A stretch of 64,000 nt of DNA from assembly GCF_030656115.1 (NCBI RefSeq), contig NZ_JAUSOO010000122.1:30557-94556 (forward strand). The letters are read 5' to 3'. The position numbers and the translations under genes are program-made. The notes beneath the pieces are model-generated. The model was given only the letters and a program-made list of their open reading frames with translations, made no database searches and had not been told where the DNA came from. Source of the stretch: Hydrogenophaga sp. (GTDB lineage: Bacteria > Pseudomonadota > Gammaproteobacteria > Burkholderiales > Burkholderiaceae_C). Shown here piece after piece: positions 9,452 to 18,147 of this stretch. Positions within the stretch are counted from its first letter, which is position 1; every line of letters starts with the position of its first letter.

Positions 9452-10261
9452 TCAGCGCCCCGTGTCGTTGAGCGACCAGTCGTAGTCGAGGTGACCCACG
9501 CGCAGTGTTTTGGCTTTCAGCGCGGCCTGCTCGGCCGGCTGGTCGCTGAGCAGCTCGGCGTAGGTGGCCAACACGTCTTCCACCTGCCTGAAACCGCCGT
9601 GGCCTTTTTCAAAGTCTTCCTTGAACCACTTGAAGATGCTGCTCACTTCCACCTTGTTGCCCCGAACCCGGTTGCGGGTGCGGTCGGCCATGAAGCGGCG
9701 CATGCCGTCTTCGAGCTGGGCTTCCAACTGGTCGGCAGTGAAGGCCTCGTCGCGCAGCGCCGGGCAGCCGATGCTGGCGCAGTTGACGGCGGCGTGGATG
9801 CGCGGCTCGTGGTAGCGCGGGCGCAGCTGCTCGTGTTCGATCCAGTCCAGGTGCCGCTCTTCGCCCAGCAGGGTGAAAAACTGCTTTTTCCAGGCCGATT
9901 GCACGAACGAACCCAGGTCTTTGATGGATTTGAGGTCCGGGTACTGGGTGAGGATCAGCTCAACGGTGAAGGCGTTGTAGGCGTTGATCAGAAAGGCCAT
10001 TTGCTGTGGCCGGCTCCAGCCGTCGAAGCTGGCTTTGGGCACGGCGCTCAGGGTGTCGAGCACGGCCTTGAGCGCCGTGCGGTCGGCGGCAAAGCCCTTG
10101 TAGTTGGCGCGCGACTGTTTGCCGTCGGGCAGCCAGCGCACGTGTTTCTTCAGCAGGGCGTCCCAGGCGGCGTAGCGGTGGTCGAAGGCGGTTTGCGCCT
10201 GGGCCGCCAGCGGCGCGACGGCGGCGGCCAGCAGGGCGATGAAGTGGCGGCGGGTGTTCAT
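9452..10261 (-). CDS. DUF547 domain protein, predicted exported
   Basis: A 269-residue protein of the DUF547 family, whose biochemical role is unknown. Hallmarks seen are the MAFLINAYNAFTV segment and the IHAAVNCASIGCPAL segment with its paired cysteines. The N-terminus (NTRRHF followed by a hydrophobic run and AQAQ) is a signal peptide with a possible twin-arginine character (RRHF). The ATG at 10261 is chosen because it begins this signal; the frame is open 17 codons further upstream but without it. The next gene upstream on the same strand is the TVP38-flavoprotein fusion, 43 bp away, so the two are probably one transcript. DUF547, TVP38 and glycosyltransferase genes are, as I recall, often found together in arsenosugar gene clusters. 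That link is an inference. Confidence 0.88.
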   Translation of the reverse strand: MNTRRHFIALLAAAVAPLAAQAQTAFDHRYAAWDALLKKHVRWLPDGKQSRANYKGFAADRTALKAVLDTLSAVPKASFDGWSRPQQMAFLINAYNAFTVELILTQYPDLKSIKDLGSFVQSAWKKQFFTLLGEERHLDWIEHEQLRPRYHEPRIHAAVNCASIGCPALRDEAFTADQLEAQLEDGMRRFMADRTRNRVRGNKVEVSSIFKWFKEDFEKGHGGFRQVEDVLATYAELLSDQPAEQAALKAKTLRVGHLDYDWSLNDTGR

Positions 10262-10304
10262 GGGGTGGGGACTCTGGGTATGACCTGGAGGTTCAACCGC
10301 CCGC

Positions 10305-12467
10305 TCAACCACGTTTCCAGTCGTGAAACTTCTTCACCCAGGCCAGCAACTGGTGCGGCTGGTGCGCGCGTTTCCATTCGCCGGCGGCGTATTTGTTGGC
10401 CTCGGCCAGGGTGGGGTAGGTGTGGATGGTGCCCAGAATTTTGTTCAGGCCCAGGCCGTGTTTCATGGCCAACACGTATTCGGCCAGCAGGTCGCCCGCG
10501 TGGGTGCCGACGATGGTCACGCCCAGAATCTTGTCTTTGCCCGGCACGGTGAGCACCTTCACGAAGCCGTGTGCTTCGCTGTCGGCAATCGCACGGTCCA
10601 GGTCGTCGATGCCGTACTTGGTGACTTCGTAGGGAATGTTCTTTTCCTTCGCTTCCTGTTCGTTCAGGCCCACGCGCGCGACCTCGGGGTCGATGAAGGT
10701 GGCCCAGGGAATGACCGAGTAGTCGGCCTTGAACTTCCTGAAATCACCGAACAGCGCATTCACCGCCGCGTACCAGGCCTGGTGCGCCGCCACGTGGGTG
10801 AACTGGTAGGGGCCGGCCACGTCGCCAGCGGCGTAGATGTTGGGGTAGATCGTCTGCAGGTATTCGTTGGTCTGCACCGTGCGGTTGGTGGGAATGCCCA
10901 GGTCTTCCAGGCCGTAACCGGTCAGGCGCGCCACGCGGCCCACGGCGCACAGCAGTTGGTCAAACGGTATGCGTTTTTCGGCACCCGCGTGTTCCACCAC
11001 CAGTGTTTTCTCACCGTCCACCAGCTCGCAGCGCAGCGCCTTGTGGCCGGTGAGCACCGCCACGCCATCGGCCTCCAGCGAAGCCTGGGCGAGGGCTGAA
11101 ACCTCTTCGTCTTCGCGCACCATGATGCGCGCGCCCATTTCCACCTGCGTGACCTGCGAGCCCAGGCGCGCAAAGCTCTGCGCCAGCTCCGAACCGATCG
11201 GACCACCGCCGAGCACCACCAAGCGTTTGGGTACTTCATCGAGCTTGGCGAACTCGTCCCACAGGGTGTCGCTGGTCACGTAGCCCACACCGTCCAGCCC
11301 GGGCAGCGGTGGCACAAAAGGCCGGGCACCAGCGGCGATCACGATGCTGCGCGCGGTGAGTCTTTGTGTGCCGCCACCGTTCAATGCAATCTCCACCGTC
11401 CACGGGTTCACCAGCTTGGCGTAGCCTGGCAGCACCTCCACGCCCAGACCGGTGTAGCGCGCCACGCTGTCGTGCGGCTCAATGGCTTTGATGACGTCGT
11501 GGATGCGCTGCATCACCGCCTTGAAGCTGAACGTGGGCGTGGTGTCGTTCAGGCCGTAGTTCGCGCCGTGGCGCATCTGGTGCGCGAGCTTGGCGCTTTT
11601 GATCAGCGCCTTGCTTGGCACGCAGCCGTAGTTCAGGCAGTCGCCGCCCATCTTGTGCGCTTCGATCAGCGTCACCTTGGCCTTGACGGCCGCAGCGATG
11701 TAGGCCGACACCAGGCCACCCGCACCCGCGCCAATGACGATCAGGTTGCGGTCAAAACTTGTGGGGCGCACGTTGGCCCATTGGGCGTAGACCTTGCGTT
11801 TTTGCACCGCTTCGACCACTTGGCGGGCGATCAGTGGAAACAGGCCCAGCAGCACAAAGCTGCCCAGCAGGCCGGGGCTCAAAATGCCTTGCAGCGAATC
11901 GAGTTGGCCCAGTTGTGTGCCCGCGTTCACATACACGGCCGTGCCGGCCAGCATGCCCAACTGGCTGACCCAGTAGTAGGTCCAAGTCTTCATCTTCGTC
12001 AGGCCCATCAGCAGGTTGATGACGAAGAACGGCACCACCGGAATCAGCCGCAGCGTGAACAGGTAGAACGCACCGTCTTTCTGAATGCCTTTGTCCATAT
12101 CGGCCATGCGCTGGCCGAATCGGCTTTGTACCGAGTCACGCAGCAAAAAGCGGGCGGTCAAAAAAGCCAGTGTGGCACCCACGCTGGACGCAAACGACAC
12201 CAGCAGCAAACCCCAGCCCAGGCCGAAGATGGCGCCGCCCGCCAGCGTGACGATGACCGCGCCCGGCAACGACAGCGCGGTGACCGCCACGTAGACCAGA
12301 AAGAAGCCCAGCGCCAATTGCAGCGGCTGCTGTTCGCGCAGCGTGGCCAGACTGGCCTGGCTTTCTTTCAAAAACGCGAGGCTGAAATAGCGGTCCAGCC
12401 CCAAGGCAAAAAACGCCACGATGCCCAGCAGCACGGCGACCAGCAGTAAGACTTTGCGAAGATTCAC
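10305..12467 (-). CDS. TVP38/TMEM64 membrane domain fused to FAD-dependent disulfide reductase
   Basis: A 720-residue fusion. The N-terminal 235 residues form a TVP38/TMEM64 (VTT, DedA-like) integral membrane domain with several hydrophobic helices. The remainder is a pyridine nucleotide-disulfide oxidoreductase of the mercuric reductase/dihydrolipoyl dehydrogenase type. It shows the FAD-binding GAGAGG motif near residue 240, the redox-active CLNYGC pair, an NAD(P)H-binding GGGPIG motif, and a C-terminal YPTLAEA dimerisation motif. It lacks the heavy-metal-associated domain and the C-terminal vicinal cysteines of MerA, so it is probably not a true mercuric reductase. The GTG start at 12467 is supported by an AAGGAA ribosome site about 7 bases upstream. 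Open frame further upstream lies antisense to the divergent kinase gene. Predicted to sit in the inner membrane with the reductase in the cytoplasm; the substrate is unknown. Confidence 0.9.
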   Translation of the reverse strand: MNLRKVLLLVAVLLGIVAFFALGLDRYFSLAFLKESQASLATLREQQPLQLALGFFLVYVAVTALSLPGAVIVTLAGGAIFGLGWGLLLVSFASSVGATLAFLTARFLLRDSVQSRFGQRMADMDKGIQKDGAFYLFTLRLIPVVPFFVINLLMGLTKMKTWTYYWVSQLGMLAGTAVYVNAGTQLGQLDSLQGILSPGLLGSFVLLGLFPLIARQVVEAVQKRKVYAQWANVRPTSFDRNLIVIGAGAGGLVSAYIAAAVKAKVTLIEAHKMGGDCLNYGCVPSKALIKSAKLAHQMRHGANYGLNDTTPTFSFKAVMQRIHDVIKAIEPHDSVARYTGLGVEVLPGYAKLVNPWTVEIALNGGGTQRLTARSIVIAAGARPFVPPLPGLDGVGYVTSDTLWDEFAKLDEVPKRLVVLGGGPIGSELAQSFARLGSQVTQVEMGARIMVREDEEVSALAQASLEADGVAVLTGHKALRCELVDGEKTLVVEHAGAEKRIPFDQLLCAVGRVARLTGYGLEDLGIPTNRTVQTNEYLQTIYPNIYAAGDVAGPYQFTHVAAHQAWYAAVNALFGDFRKFKADYSVIPWATFIDPEVARVGLNEQEAKEKNIPYEVTKYGIDDLDRAIADSEAHGFVKVLTVPGKDKILGVTIVGTHAGDLLAEYVLAMKHGLGLNKILGTIHTYPTLAEANKYAAGEWKRAHQPHQLLAWVKKFHDWKRG

Positions 12468-12556
12468 GACCGTTCCTTGTAGGTTCTGTTGGGCATGAGT
12501 CGCAACAGGCCACCCATTCTTACACTCGGACCCTGCCGACCCACCGCACCCAACCC

Positions 12557-13660
12557 ATGAACCCCACGGATTCCACAGACGCAGCGCTCGCGCCTTTGCA
12601 GCCAGACCGGACGCAAGCCCTGTGCACCGCCTTGCGCGCGGCGCTGGCCGACGCGCACCACCCCGCCGCCCAGCAGCCACTGGAGCCCCTGCCCGACAAG
12701 GGCCTGGCGCACGACCACGTGCGCCTGGTGGGCACCGGGCTGCTGGCGCGCCTGCCCAAACAAAGCCAGATGGGGCTGGACGCCGCGCACAACCTGGCCT
12801 ACCAGCGCGCCTGCTTCGCCCGCGCAGCGGTGGGCGGGCACACGCCCGCGTTGCACGGCTGGCTGGCGCCCAGCGCCCACCTGCCACGCGGCGCCTTGCT
12901 GGTGGAAGAGGTGGTGGGCCGGCCCGCGCAACTGCCCCTCGACCTGCCCGCCATCGCGCGCAGCCTGGCCGCTTTGCACGCGCTGGCGCTGCCCAGCACG
13001 GCGGCATGCGCGCCCTTGCTGCACGCGCCCGACCCGCTGCAAGCGCTGTACGCAGAAATTGAAGCCCAGGCCAGCCACCTGCCTGCAGCCCGGGTGGCGC
13101 CGGTCGTGGCGCAGGCGGTGGTGCAGCAGTTGCAGCAGCTCAAGGCTTTGTGCGCCGCAGCGCCGCGCCCACCGCGCAGCCTCATTGCGTTTGACGCGCA
13201 CCCGGGCAATTTCATCGTGCGTGCCGATGGCCGCGCCGTGTTGGTGGACCTGGAAAAATGCTGCTACAGCCACCCCGGGCTCGACCTGGCCCACGCCACG
13301 CTCTACACCTCGACCACCTGGGACGTGGACACCCATGCCGTGCTCAGCGTGGCCGAAGTGACCCGCTTGTACCGCGACTGGGCCGCTGCCGCCGGGCCAG
13401 CCGCTGAAGCGGCTGTCGCCTGGCATGTGCCGCTGCGCAGCGCCATGGCGCTGTGGTCGCTCACCTGGTGCGCCAAGTGGCGTGTGCTCTCGCAGGCCGC
13501 CGCTCAAAAGGGTGGCGATGGCGAAGACTGGTCGGCCCAGCACAGCCAGGCTGAACTGGTGCGCCATGTGCGCGAGCGGGTCGACCACTACCTCAGCCCC
13601 GGCGTGGTGGAGCGCCTGCTGCACGAACTGCACGCGTTGAACGAGGCGCTGCGCCCATGA
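12557..13660 (+). CDS. Aminoglycoside-phosphotransferase-like (APH family) kinase
   Basis: A 367-residue cytoplasmic protein of the APH/choline kinase fold. The catalytic region is visible as FDAHPGNF (a variant of the Brenner motif, with HPGN and an upstream Asp) followed by VLVDLEK, which supplies the metal-binding acidic residue. The N-lobe is less clear; LLVEEVVG probably marks the hinge. Such kinases phosphorylate small hydroxylated metabolites or antibiotics. With a sugar-transferase gene overlapping its stop codon (ATGA at 13657-13660), a sugar or nucleoside substrate is more likely here than an antibiotic. It is divergent from the TVP38-flavoprotein gene, with an 89-bp shared upstream region. 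The family assignment is firm; the substrate is unknown. Confidence 0.85.
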   Translation: MNPTDSTDAALAPLQPDRTQALCTALRAALADAHHPAAQQPLEPLPDKGLAHDHVRLVGTGLLARLPKQSQMGLDAAHNLAYQRACFARAAVGGHTPALHGWLAPSAHLPRGALLVEEVVGRPAQLPLDLPAIARSLAALHALALPSTAACAPLLHAPDPLQALYAEIEAQASHLPAARVAPVVAQAVVQQLQQLKALCAAAPRPPRSLIAFDAHPGNFIVRADGRAVLVDLEKCCYSHPGLDLAHATLYTSTTWDVDTHAVLSVAEVTRLYRDWAAAAGPAAEAAVAWHVPLRSAMALWSLTWCAKWRVLSQAAAQKGGDGEDWSAQHSQAELVRHVRERVDHYLSPGVVERLLHELHALNEALRP

Positions 13661-14964
13661 AGCTGGCCGTGGTGTTGCCGGTATTGAACGAGGGCGCGGC
13701 CCTGTTGCCCCGGCTGCAGGCGCTCGCACCGCTGCGCGCACGCGGTGTCTGGGTGGTGGTGGTGGACGGCGGCAGCACCGACGGCACCTGTACCACGGCA
13801 CAGCCCCTGAGCGACGCCGTGCTGATGGCTCCCCGGGGACGCGCCGCGCAAATGAACGCCGGGGCAGCTGCAGCCGCACAGGCCGGTGCCGATGTGTTGC
13901 TGTTTCTGCACGCCGACACCCAGTTGCCGCCCGATGCCGACCGGCTGATCGAAACCGCGTTGGCCCGAGGCGCTGCCTGGGGTCGCTTTGACGTGCGCAT
14001 CGACGGTGCGCACCCCTTGCTGCCCATGGTGGCCGCGTTCATGAACCTGCGTTCGCGCCTCAGTGGCATTGCCACCGGCGACCAGGCCCTGTTTGTGCGC
14101 CGGCGCGTGTTTGAGGCGCTGGGGGGCTTTGCGCCACTGCCGCTCATGGAAGACATTGAGCTCAGCGCCCAACTCAAGCGCTGCTCAGCGCCTGCCTGCG
14201 TGGCCCAGCGCGTCACCACATCAGGCCGGCGCTGGGACCGGCACGGTTTGTGGCGCACCATGGTGCTCATGTGGCGCCTGCGCGCTGCCTATGCCGCTGG
14301 GGCCGACCCACACGCCCTGGCTCTGCGCTACGGCTACATGCCGCGCGCCCCGGCCGCCGTGGCCGTGGTGGCCAAGGCGCCGGTGCCCGGTCTGGCCAAG
14401 ACGCGGCTCATACCGCTGCTGGGTGCCGCCGGTGCCGCCCGTGCCCAGCGCGGCTTTGCGCTGCAAACCCTGGCCACCGTGCGCACCGCCAGCACCGGGC
14501 CGCTCACGCTGTGGTGCGCGCCCGATACCCGGCACCGTTTCTTTCGCACCCTGCGTGCGCGCCACGGCGTGGTGTGCCAGCCCCAGCCTGCTGGCGACCT
14601 GGGCCAACGCATGGCCGCCGCCATGGTGGCCCACTTTGCGGCGCATCCCCGCATGCCCTGGCTGGTGGTGGGCACCGACTGCCCGGCGCTCACACCCGCC
14701 CACCTGCAGCAGGCCGCTGATGCTCTGCAAACGCACGACGCCGTGTTGGTACCGGCTGAAGATGGGGGCTACGTGTTGCTGGGCTTGCGGCGCCCGCTGG
14801 TCAGCGTGTTCGATCGCATCCATTGGAGCACCGCGCAGGTGTTGGAGCAGACCCGGGAGCGGCTGCACCAGGCAGGCGCCACCTGGGTTGAGCTGCCCGC
14901 CTTGTGGGACGTGGACGAGCCCGCCGACTGGCTGCGCTGGGCCCGGGCTGGCCTTGAAGGCTGA
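13657..14964 (+). CDS. Fused glycosyltransferase: GT2 (TIGR04283-like) plus DUF2064 (TIGR04282-like)
   Basis: A 435-residue two-domain protein. Residues 1 to about 225 form a GT2 glycosyltransferase (VVLPVLNEG at the start, VVDGGSTDGT nucleotide-sugar motif, HADTQLP acidic motif, GDQALFV). Residues from about 228 form a DUF2064 domain, a nucleotidyltransferase-like glycosyltransferase fold (VVAKAPVPGLAKTRL at the start, VVGTDCPALT, PAEDGGYVLLGL). In many bacteria these are separate neighbouring genes annotated as arsenosugar biosynthesis transferases (TIGR04283 and TIGR04282). Here they are joined. The start overlaps the stop of the upstream kinase by four bases, implying translational coupling. 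Predicted role: transfer of a sugar unit in a small-molecule pathway. No arsenite methyltransferase or radical-SAM ArsS gene is visible in the window. Confidence 0.9.
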   Translation: MKLAVVLPVLNEGAALLPRLQALAPLRARGVWVVVVDGGSTDGTCTTAQPLSDAVLMAPRGRAAQMNAGAAAAAQAGADVLLFLHADTQLPPDADRLIETALARGAAWGRFDVRIDGAHPLLPMVAAFMNLRSRLSGIATGDQALFVRRRVFEALGGFAPLPLMEDIELSAQLKRCSAPACVAQRVTTSGRRWDRHGLWRTMVLMWRLRAAYAAGADPHALALRYGYMPRAPAAVAVVAKAPVPGLAKTRLIPLLGAAGAARAQRGFALQTLATVRTASTGPLTLWCAPDTRHRFFRTLRARHGVVCQPQPAGDLGQRMAAAMVAHFAAHPRMPWLVVGTDCPALTPAHLQQAADALQTHDAVLVPAEDGGYVLLGLRRPLVSVFDRIHWSTAQVLEQTRERLHQAGATWVELPALWDVDEPADWLRWARAGLEG

Positions 14965-15133
14965 GCGTTTTGGGGTGGTGAGCGGGCTCGAACGAAAGAC
15001 TCTCCGCCTCTTTGAGGTTTGACCGGGGTCAAAGGCAGCGCCTGCTGGCCGAACCTTTTGCGGCCACAGCGTCTGATTGGGGTATGGTTTTCACTACAAA
15101 TTAAATCCAAGCAAATCAAAGGTCAACGCAACC

Positions 15134-17875
15134 ATGTCTCAGCCGCCGCCATCGATCCGCCCCGACAACCCTTCAACCGCAGCCCCGCCTTGGCACACCC
15201 GCACGCCGCATCAGGCGCTGGAGGCGTTGCAGGTCTCGCCCCAGGGACTGAGCAGCCCAGAGGCGGCCAAACGTCTGCAGCAACACGGCCCCAACCGGCT
15301 GGAGGTGGCTGAGGGCCCAGGGCTGTGGCGGCGTGTGCTGGCGCAGTTCAACAACCTGCTGATCATGGTGCTGCTGGCGGCGGTGGTGGTCACCGCACTG
15401 ATTGGCCACACGCTCGACTCGGCCGTCATCCTGGCGGTGGTGCTGCTCAATGTGTTCATTGGCGTGTTGCAAGAGGGCAAGGCCGAGAAAGCGCTGCAAG
15501 CCATACGCCACCTGCTGGCTCCGCACGCCATGGTGTGGCGCGATGGCCGACTGCACGAGATCGACGCCGCCGATCTGGTGCCGGGCGATGTGGTGCAGGT
15601 CGCTTCGGGCGACAGCCTGCCCGCCGACCTGCGCTGGCTGCAGGTCAACAACCTGCGGGTCGATGAGTCGGCCCTGACCGGCGAATCGATGCCGGTAGAA
15701 AAGGCGCTGGCCCCGGTGGAGCCCGGCGCTGCGCTGGGCGACCGCCTGTGCATGGGCTACGCCGGCACCCTGGTGACCCAGGGGCAGGCGCGGGGTGTGG
15801 TGGTGGCCACCGCCGGGGGCACCGAAATGGGCCGCATTGGCCGCTTGCTGGCGTCGGTGGAGCAGGTGGTGACGCCGCTGGTGCGCAACATGAGCCAGCT
15901 GGCGCGCTGGATCACGCTGGCTGTGGTGGCCGCTGCGGCAGCCCTGTTTGCCTTTGGCACGCTGGTGCGTGGCATGCCCGGCGCTGACATGTTCATGACC
16001 GCCGTGGGTCTGGCGGTGGCGGCCATTCCCGAAGGTTTGCCGGCCATCATGTCCATCACCCTGGCCATTGGCGTGCAGCGCATGGCCGCACGCCATGCGG
16101 TGATCCGGCGCCTGCCCGCGGTTGAAACCCTGGGTTCGGTCACCGTGATCTGTTCCGACAAAACCGGCACGCTGACCCGCAACGAGATGACGGTGCAGCA
16201 GGTGGTGCTGGCCGATCGCGTCGTTGACGTTGACGGGGCCGGCTACGCGCCCGACGGTGCGCTGCGAAGCAACGGTCACCATCTGCAGCCGGCCGAACTG
16301 TTTCGCGAGGCGCCCGCACTGCTGGCGCTGGCCGAGGCCGCCGCGCTGTGCAACGACGCCAGCCTGCATCTTGAGGGCGGACATTGGCAGCTGGCCGGCG
16401 ACCCGACCGAGGGTGCGCTGCTGACCCTGGCCATGAAGGTCGGCATTGATCCGCAAGAACTGGCCCGCGAGCGCCCCCGCACCGGCGCCATTCCGTTCGA
16501 GTCGGAGCACCGCTACATGGCCACCGCCCACGCGGCCGAGGCCGACGCACCCGCCGGCCACGACCTGCTGCTCAAAGGCGCGCCCGAGCGGGTGCTGGGC
16601 ATGTGCAGCCACCAACTGGCCGGCGACGGCCAGGCCGTGCCCATCGACGAAGCGCACTGGCAGCAAGCGGTCAACCAGCAAGCCCGTGCCGGGCGCCGTG
16701 TGCTGGCGCTGGCGCGTGGCCATGTCGATGCGGTGTCGGCGCTGGACAGCCGCAGCGGGGTGGACGGCCTGACGTTGCTGGGCCTGGTGGCCATCATCGA
16801 CCCACCGCGCCAGGAGGCCATCGAGGCCGTGGCCCAGTGCCGGGCGGCCGGTATCCGGGTGAAGATGATCACCGGCGACCACGGCGTGACCGCCAGCGCC
16901 ATTGCCACCCAGCTGGGCATGGGCAATGACCTGCGGGCGGTGACAGGCCCCGACATTGAGGCCATGGACGACGCAGCCCTGCAGCAGGTGGTGCAGGACA
17001 CCGATGTGTTTGCCCGCGCCAGCCCCGAACACAAGCTGCGCCTGGTGCAGGCCCTGCAGGCGCGCGGCGAAGTGGTGGCCATGACCGGTGACGGCGTGAA
17101 CGACGCGCCCGCGCTCAAGCAGGCCGACGTGGGTGTGGCCATGGGCCGCAAGGGCACCGAGGCGGCCAAGCAGGCCGGCGACATTGTGCTGGCCGACGAC
17201 AACTTTGCCTCCATTGCCCACGCGGTGGAAGAGGGCCGCACGGTCTACGACAACCTGCGCAAGACCGTGACCTTTCTGTTGCCCATCAACGGCGGCGAGT
17301 CCATGTCGCTGCTGGCGGCGGTGCTGTTTGGCCTGGCGCTGCCCATCATGCCGGTGCAAATTTTGTGGGTGAACATGGTCAGCTCGGTGGCGCTGGCCAT
17401 GGTGCTGGCCTTCGAGCCCACCGAGCCCGACGTGATGAAGCGCGCCCCGCGCCCACCCGGCGAAGCCATGCTCAGCCCGTTCGTCATCTGGCGCATCGTG
17501 TTGGTGTCGACCCTGTTCACGCTGGGCATCTTCGGCATGTTCCAGTGGTCCTTGTCCACGGGCGCGTCTGTGGAAGAGGCCCGCACCATGGCCGTCAACA
17601 CCCTGGTGGCCATGGAGGTGTTTTACCTGTTCAGCGTGCGCTACCTCAAGGCGCCTTCGTTCACCGGGGTGGGTGTGCAAGGTACCCCGCTCGTGCTTGT
17701 GGCGGTGGCCGGGGTGGTGGTGCTGCAAGCCTTGTTCACCTACGCCCCATTCATGCAAACCCTGTTCGCCACCCGTGCCCTGAGCCTGCAGCAGTTGCTG
17801 ATGTGTGCCGCAGCGGGGGTGACGGTGCTGGTGGTGCTGGAACTGGAGAAAGCCGTGTTGCGCCAGCGACGCTGA
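15134..17875 (+). CDS. P-type cation-transporting ATPase (P2-type)
   Basis: A 913-residue P-type ATPase of the Ca2+/Na+/K+-like P2 class. It has an N-terminal cation ATPase domain (about 15-75), an actuator domain with LTGES, the phosphorylation site Asp342 in CSDKTGTLT, a nucleotide-binding domain with LLKGAPERV, and the hinge MTGDGVNDAPAL. Six C-terminal hydrophobic segments follow. A PEGLPA motif lies in M4, where cation ligands sit. There is no heavy-metal-binding N-terminus or CPx motif, so copper or zinc export is unlikely. The transported ion cannot be set from sequence alone; Ca2+, Na+ or another cation is possible. The ATG at 15134 starts the conserved N-terminal domain; in-frame codons upstream have no support. 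The gene stands alone, with the glycosyltransferase 169 bp upstream. Confidence 0.92.
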   Translation: MSQPPPSIRPDNPSTAAPPWHTRTPHQALEALQVSPQGLSSPEAAKRLQQHGPNRLEVAEGPGLWRRVLAQFNNLLIMVLLAAVVVTALIGHTLDSAVILAVVLLNVFIGVLQEGKAEKALQAIRHLLAPHAMVWRDGRLHEIDAADLVPGDVVQVASGDSLPADLRWLQVNNLRVDESALTGESMPVEKALAPVEPGAALGDRLCMGYAGTLVTQGQARGVVVATAGGTEMGRIGRLLASVEQVVTPLVRNMSQLARWITLAVVAAAAALFAFGTLVRGMPGADMFMTAVGLAVAAIPEGLPAIMSITLAIGVQRMAARHAVIRRLPAVETLGSVTVICSDKTGTLTRNEMTVQQVVLADRVVDVDGAGYAPDGALRSNGHHLQPAELFREAPALLALAEAAALCNDASLHLEGGHWQLAGDPTEGALLTLAMKVGIDPQELARERPRTGAIPFESEHRYMATAHAAEADAPAGHDLLLKGAPERVLGMCSHQLAGDGQAVPIDEAHWQQAVNQQARAGRRVLALARGHVDAVSALDSRSGVDGLTLLGLVAIIDPPRQEAIEAVAQCRAAGIRVKMITGDHGVTASAIATQLGMGNDLRAVTGPDIEAMDDAALQQVVQDTDVFARASPEHKLRLVQALQARGEVVAMTGDGVNDAPALKQADVGVAMGRKGTEAAKQAGDIVLADDNFASIAHAVEEGRTVYDNLRKTVTFLLPINGGESMSLLAAVLFGLALPIMPVQILWVNMVSSVALAMVLAFEPTEPDVMKRAPRPPGEAMLSPFVIWRIVLVSTLFTLGIFGMFQWSLSTGASVEEARTMAVNTLVAMEVFYLFSVRYLKAPSFTGVGVQGTPLVLVAVAGVVVLQALFTYAPFMQTLFATRALSLQQLLMCAAAGVTVLVVLELEKAVLRQRR

Positions 17876-18147
17876 GTGGGTGGGATGGTTTGAACCCAAA
17901 ACCGCCATGGCGTTGTTGCAAAGCCTTGCCATACCGGGTTGTACTGTCTGCGGCTTTGCGCCTAGCCCTGACGGTTGTGCGTAAGTCCAGAAGGTGAACG
18001 GGCTCGTGGGAAAAATTCTCAGCATTCACCCTGCCAACCCGGTACTGTCCAGCGGTTAGAGCGCGGTCAACTGCCTTCAATCAAGCCGCCGTGCCTGTTG
18101 TCGGCACATGTAAACTGCTTCGCATCCCTTGACGCGAGGCCAAAACC

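Noticed and set aside
10305..12467. Mercuric reductase (merA)
   Set aside because: It lacks the metal-binding N-terminal domain and C-terminal cysteine pair and is fused to a TVP38 domain; no mer regulator or transporter gene is near.
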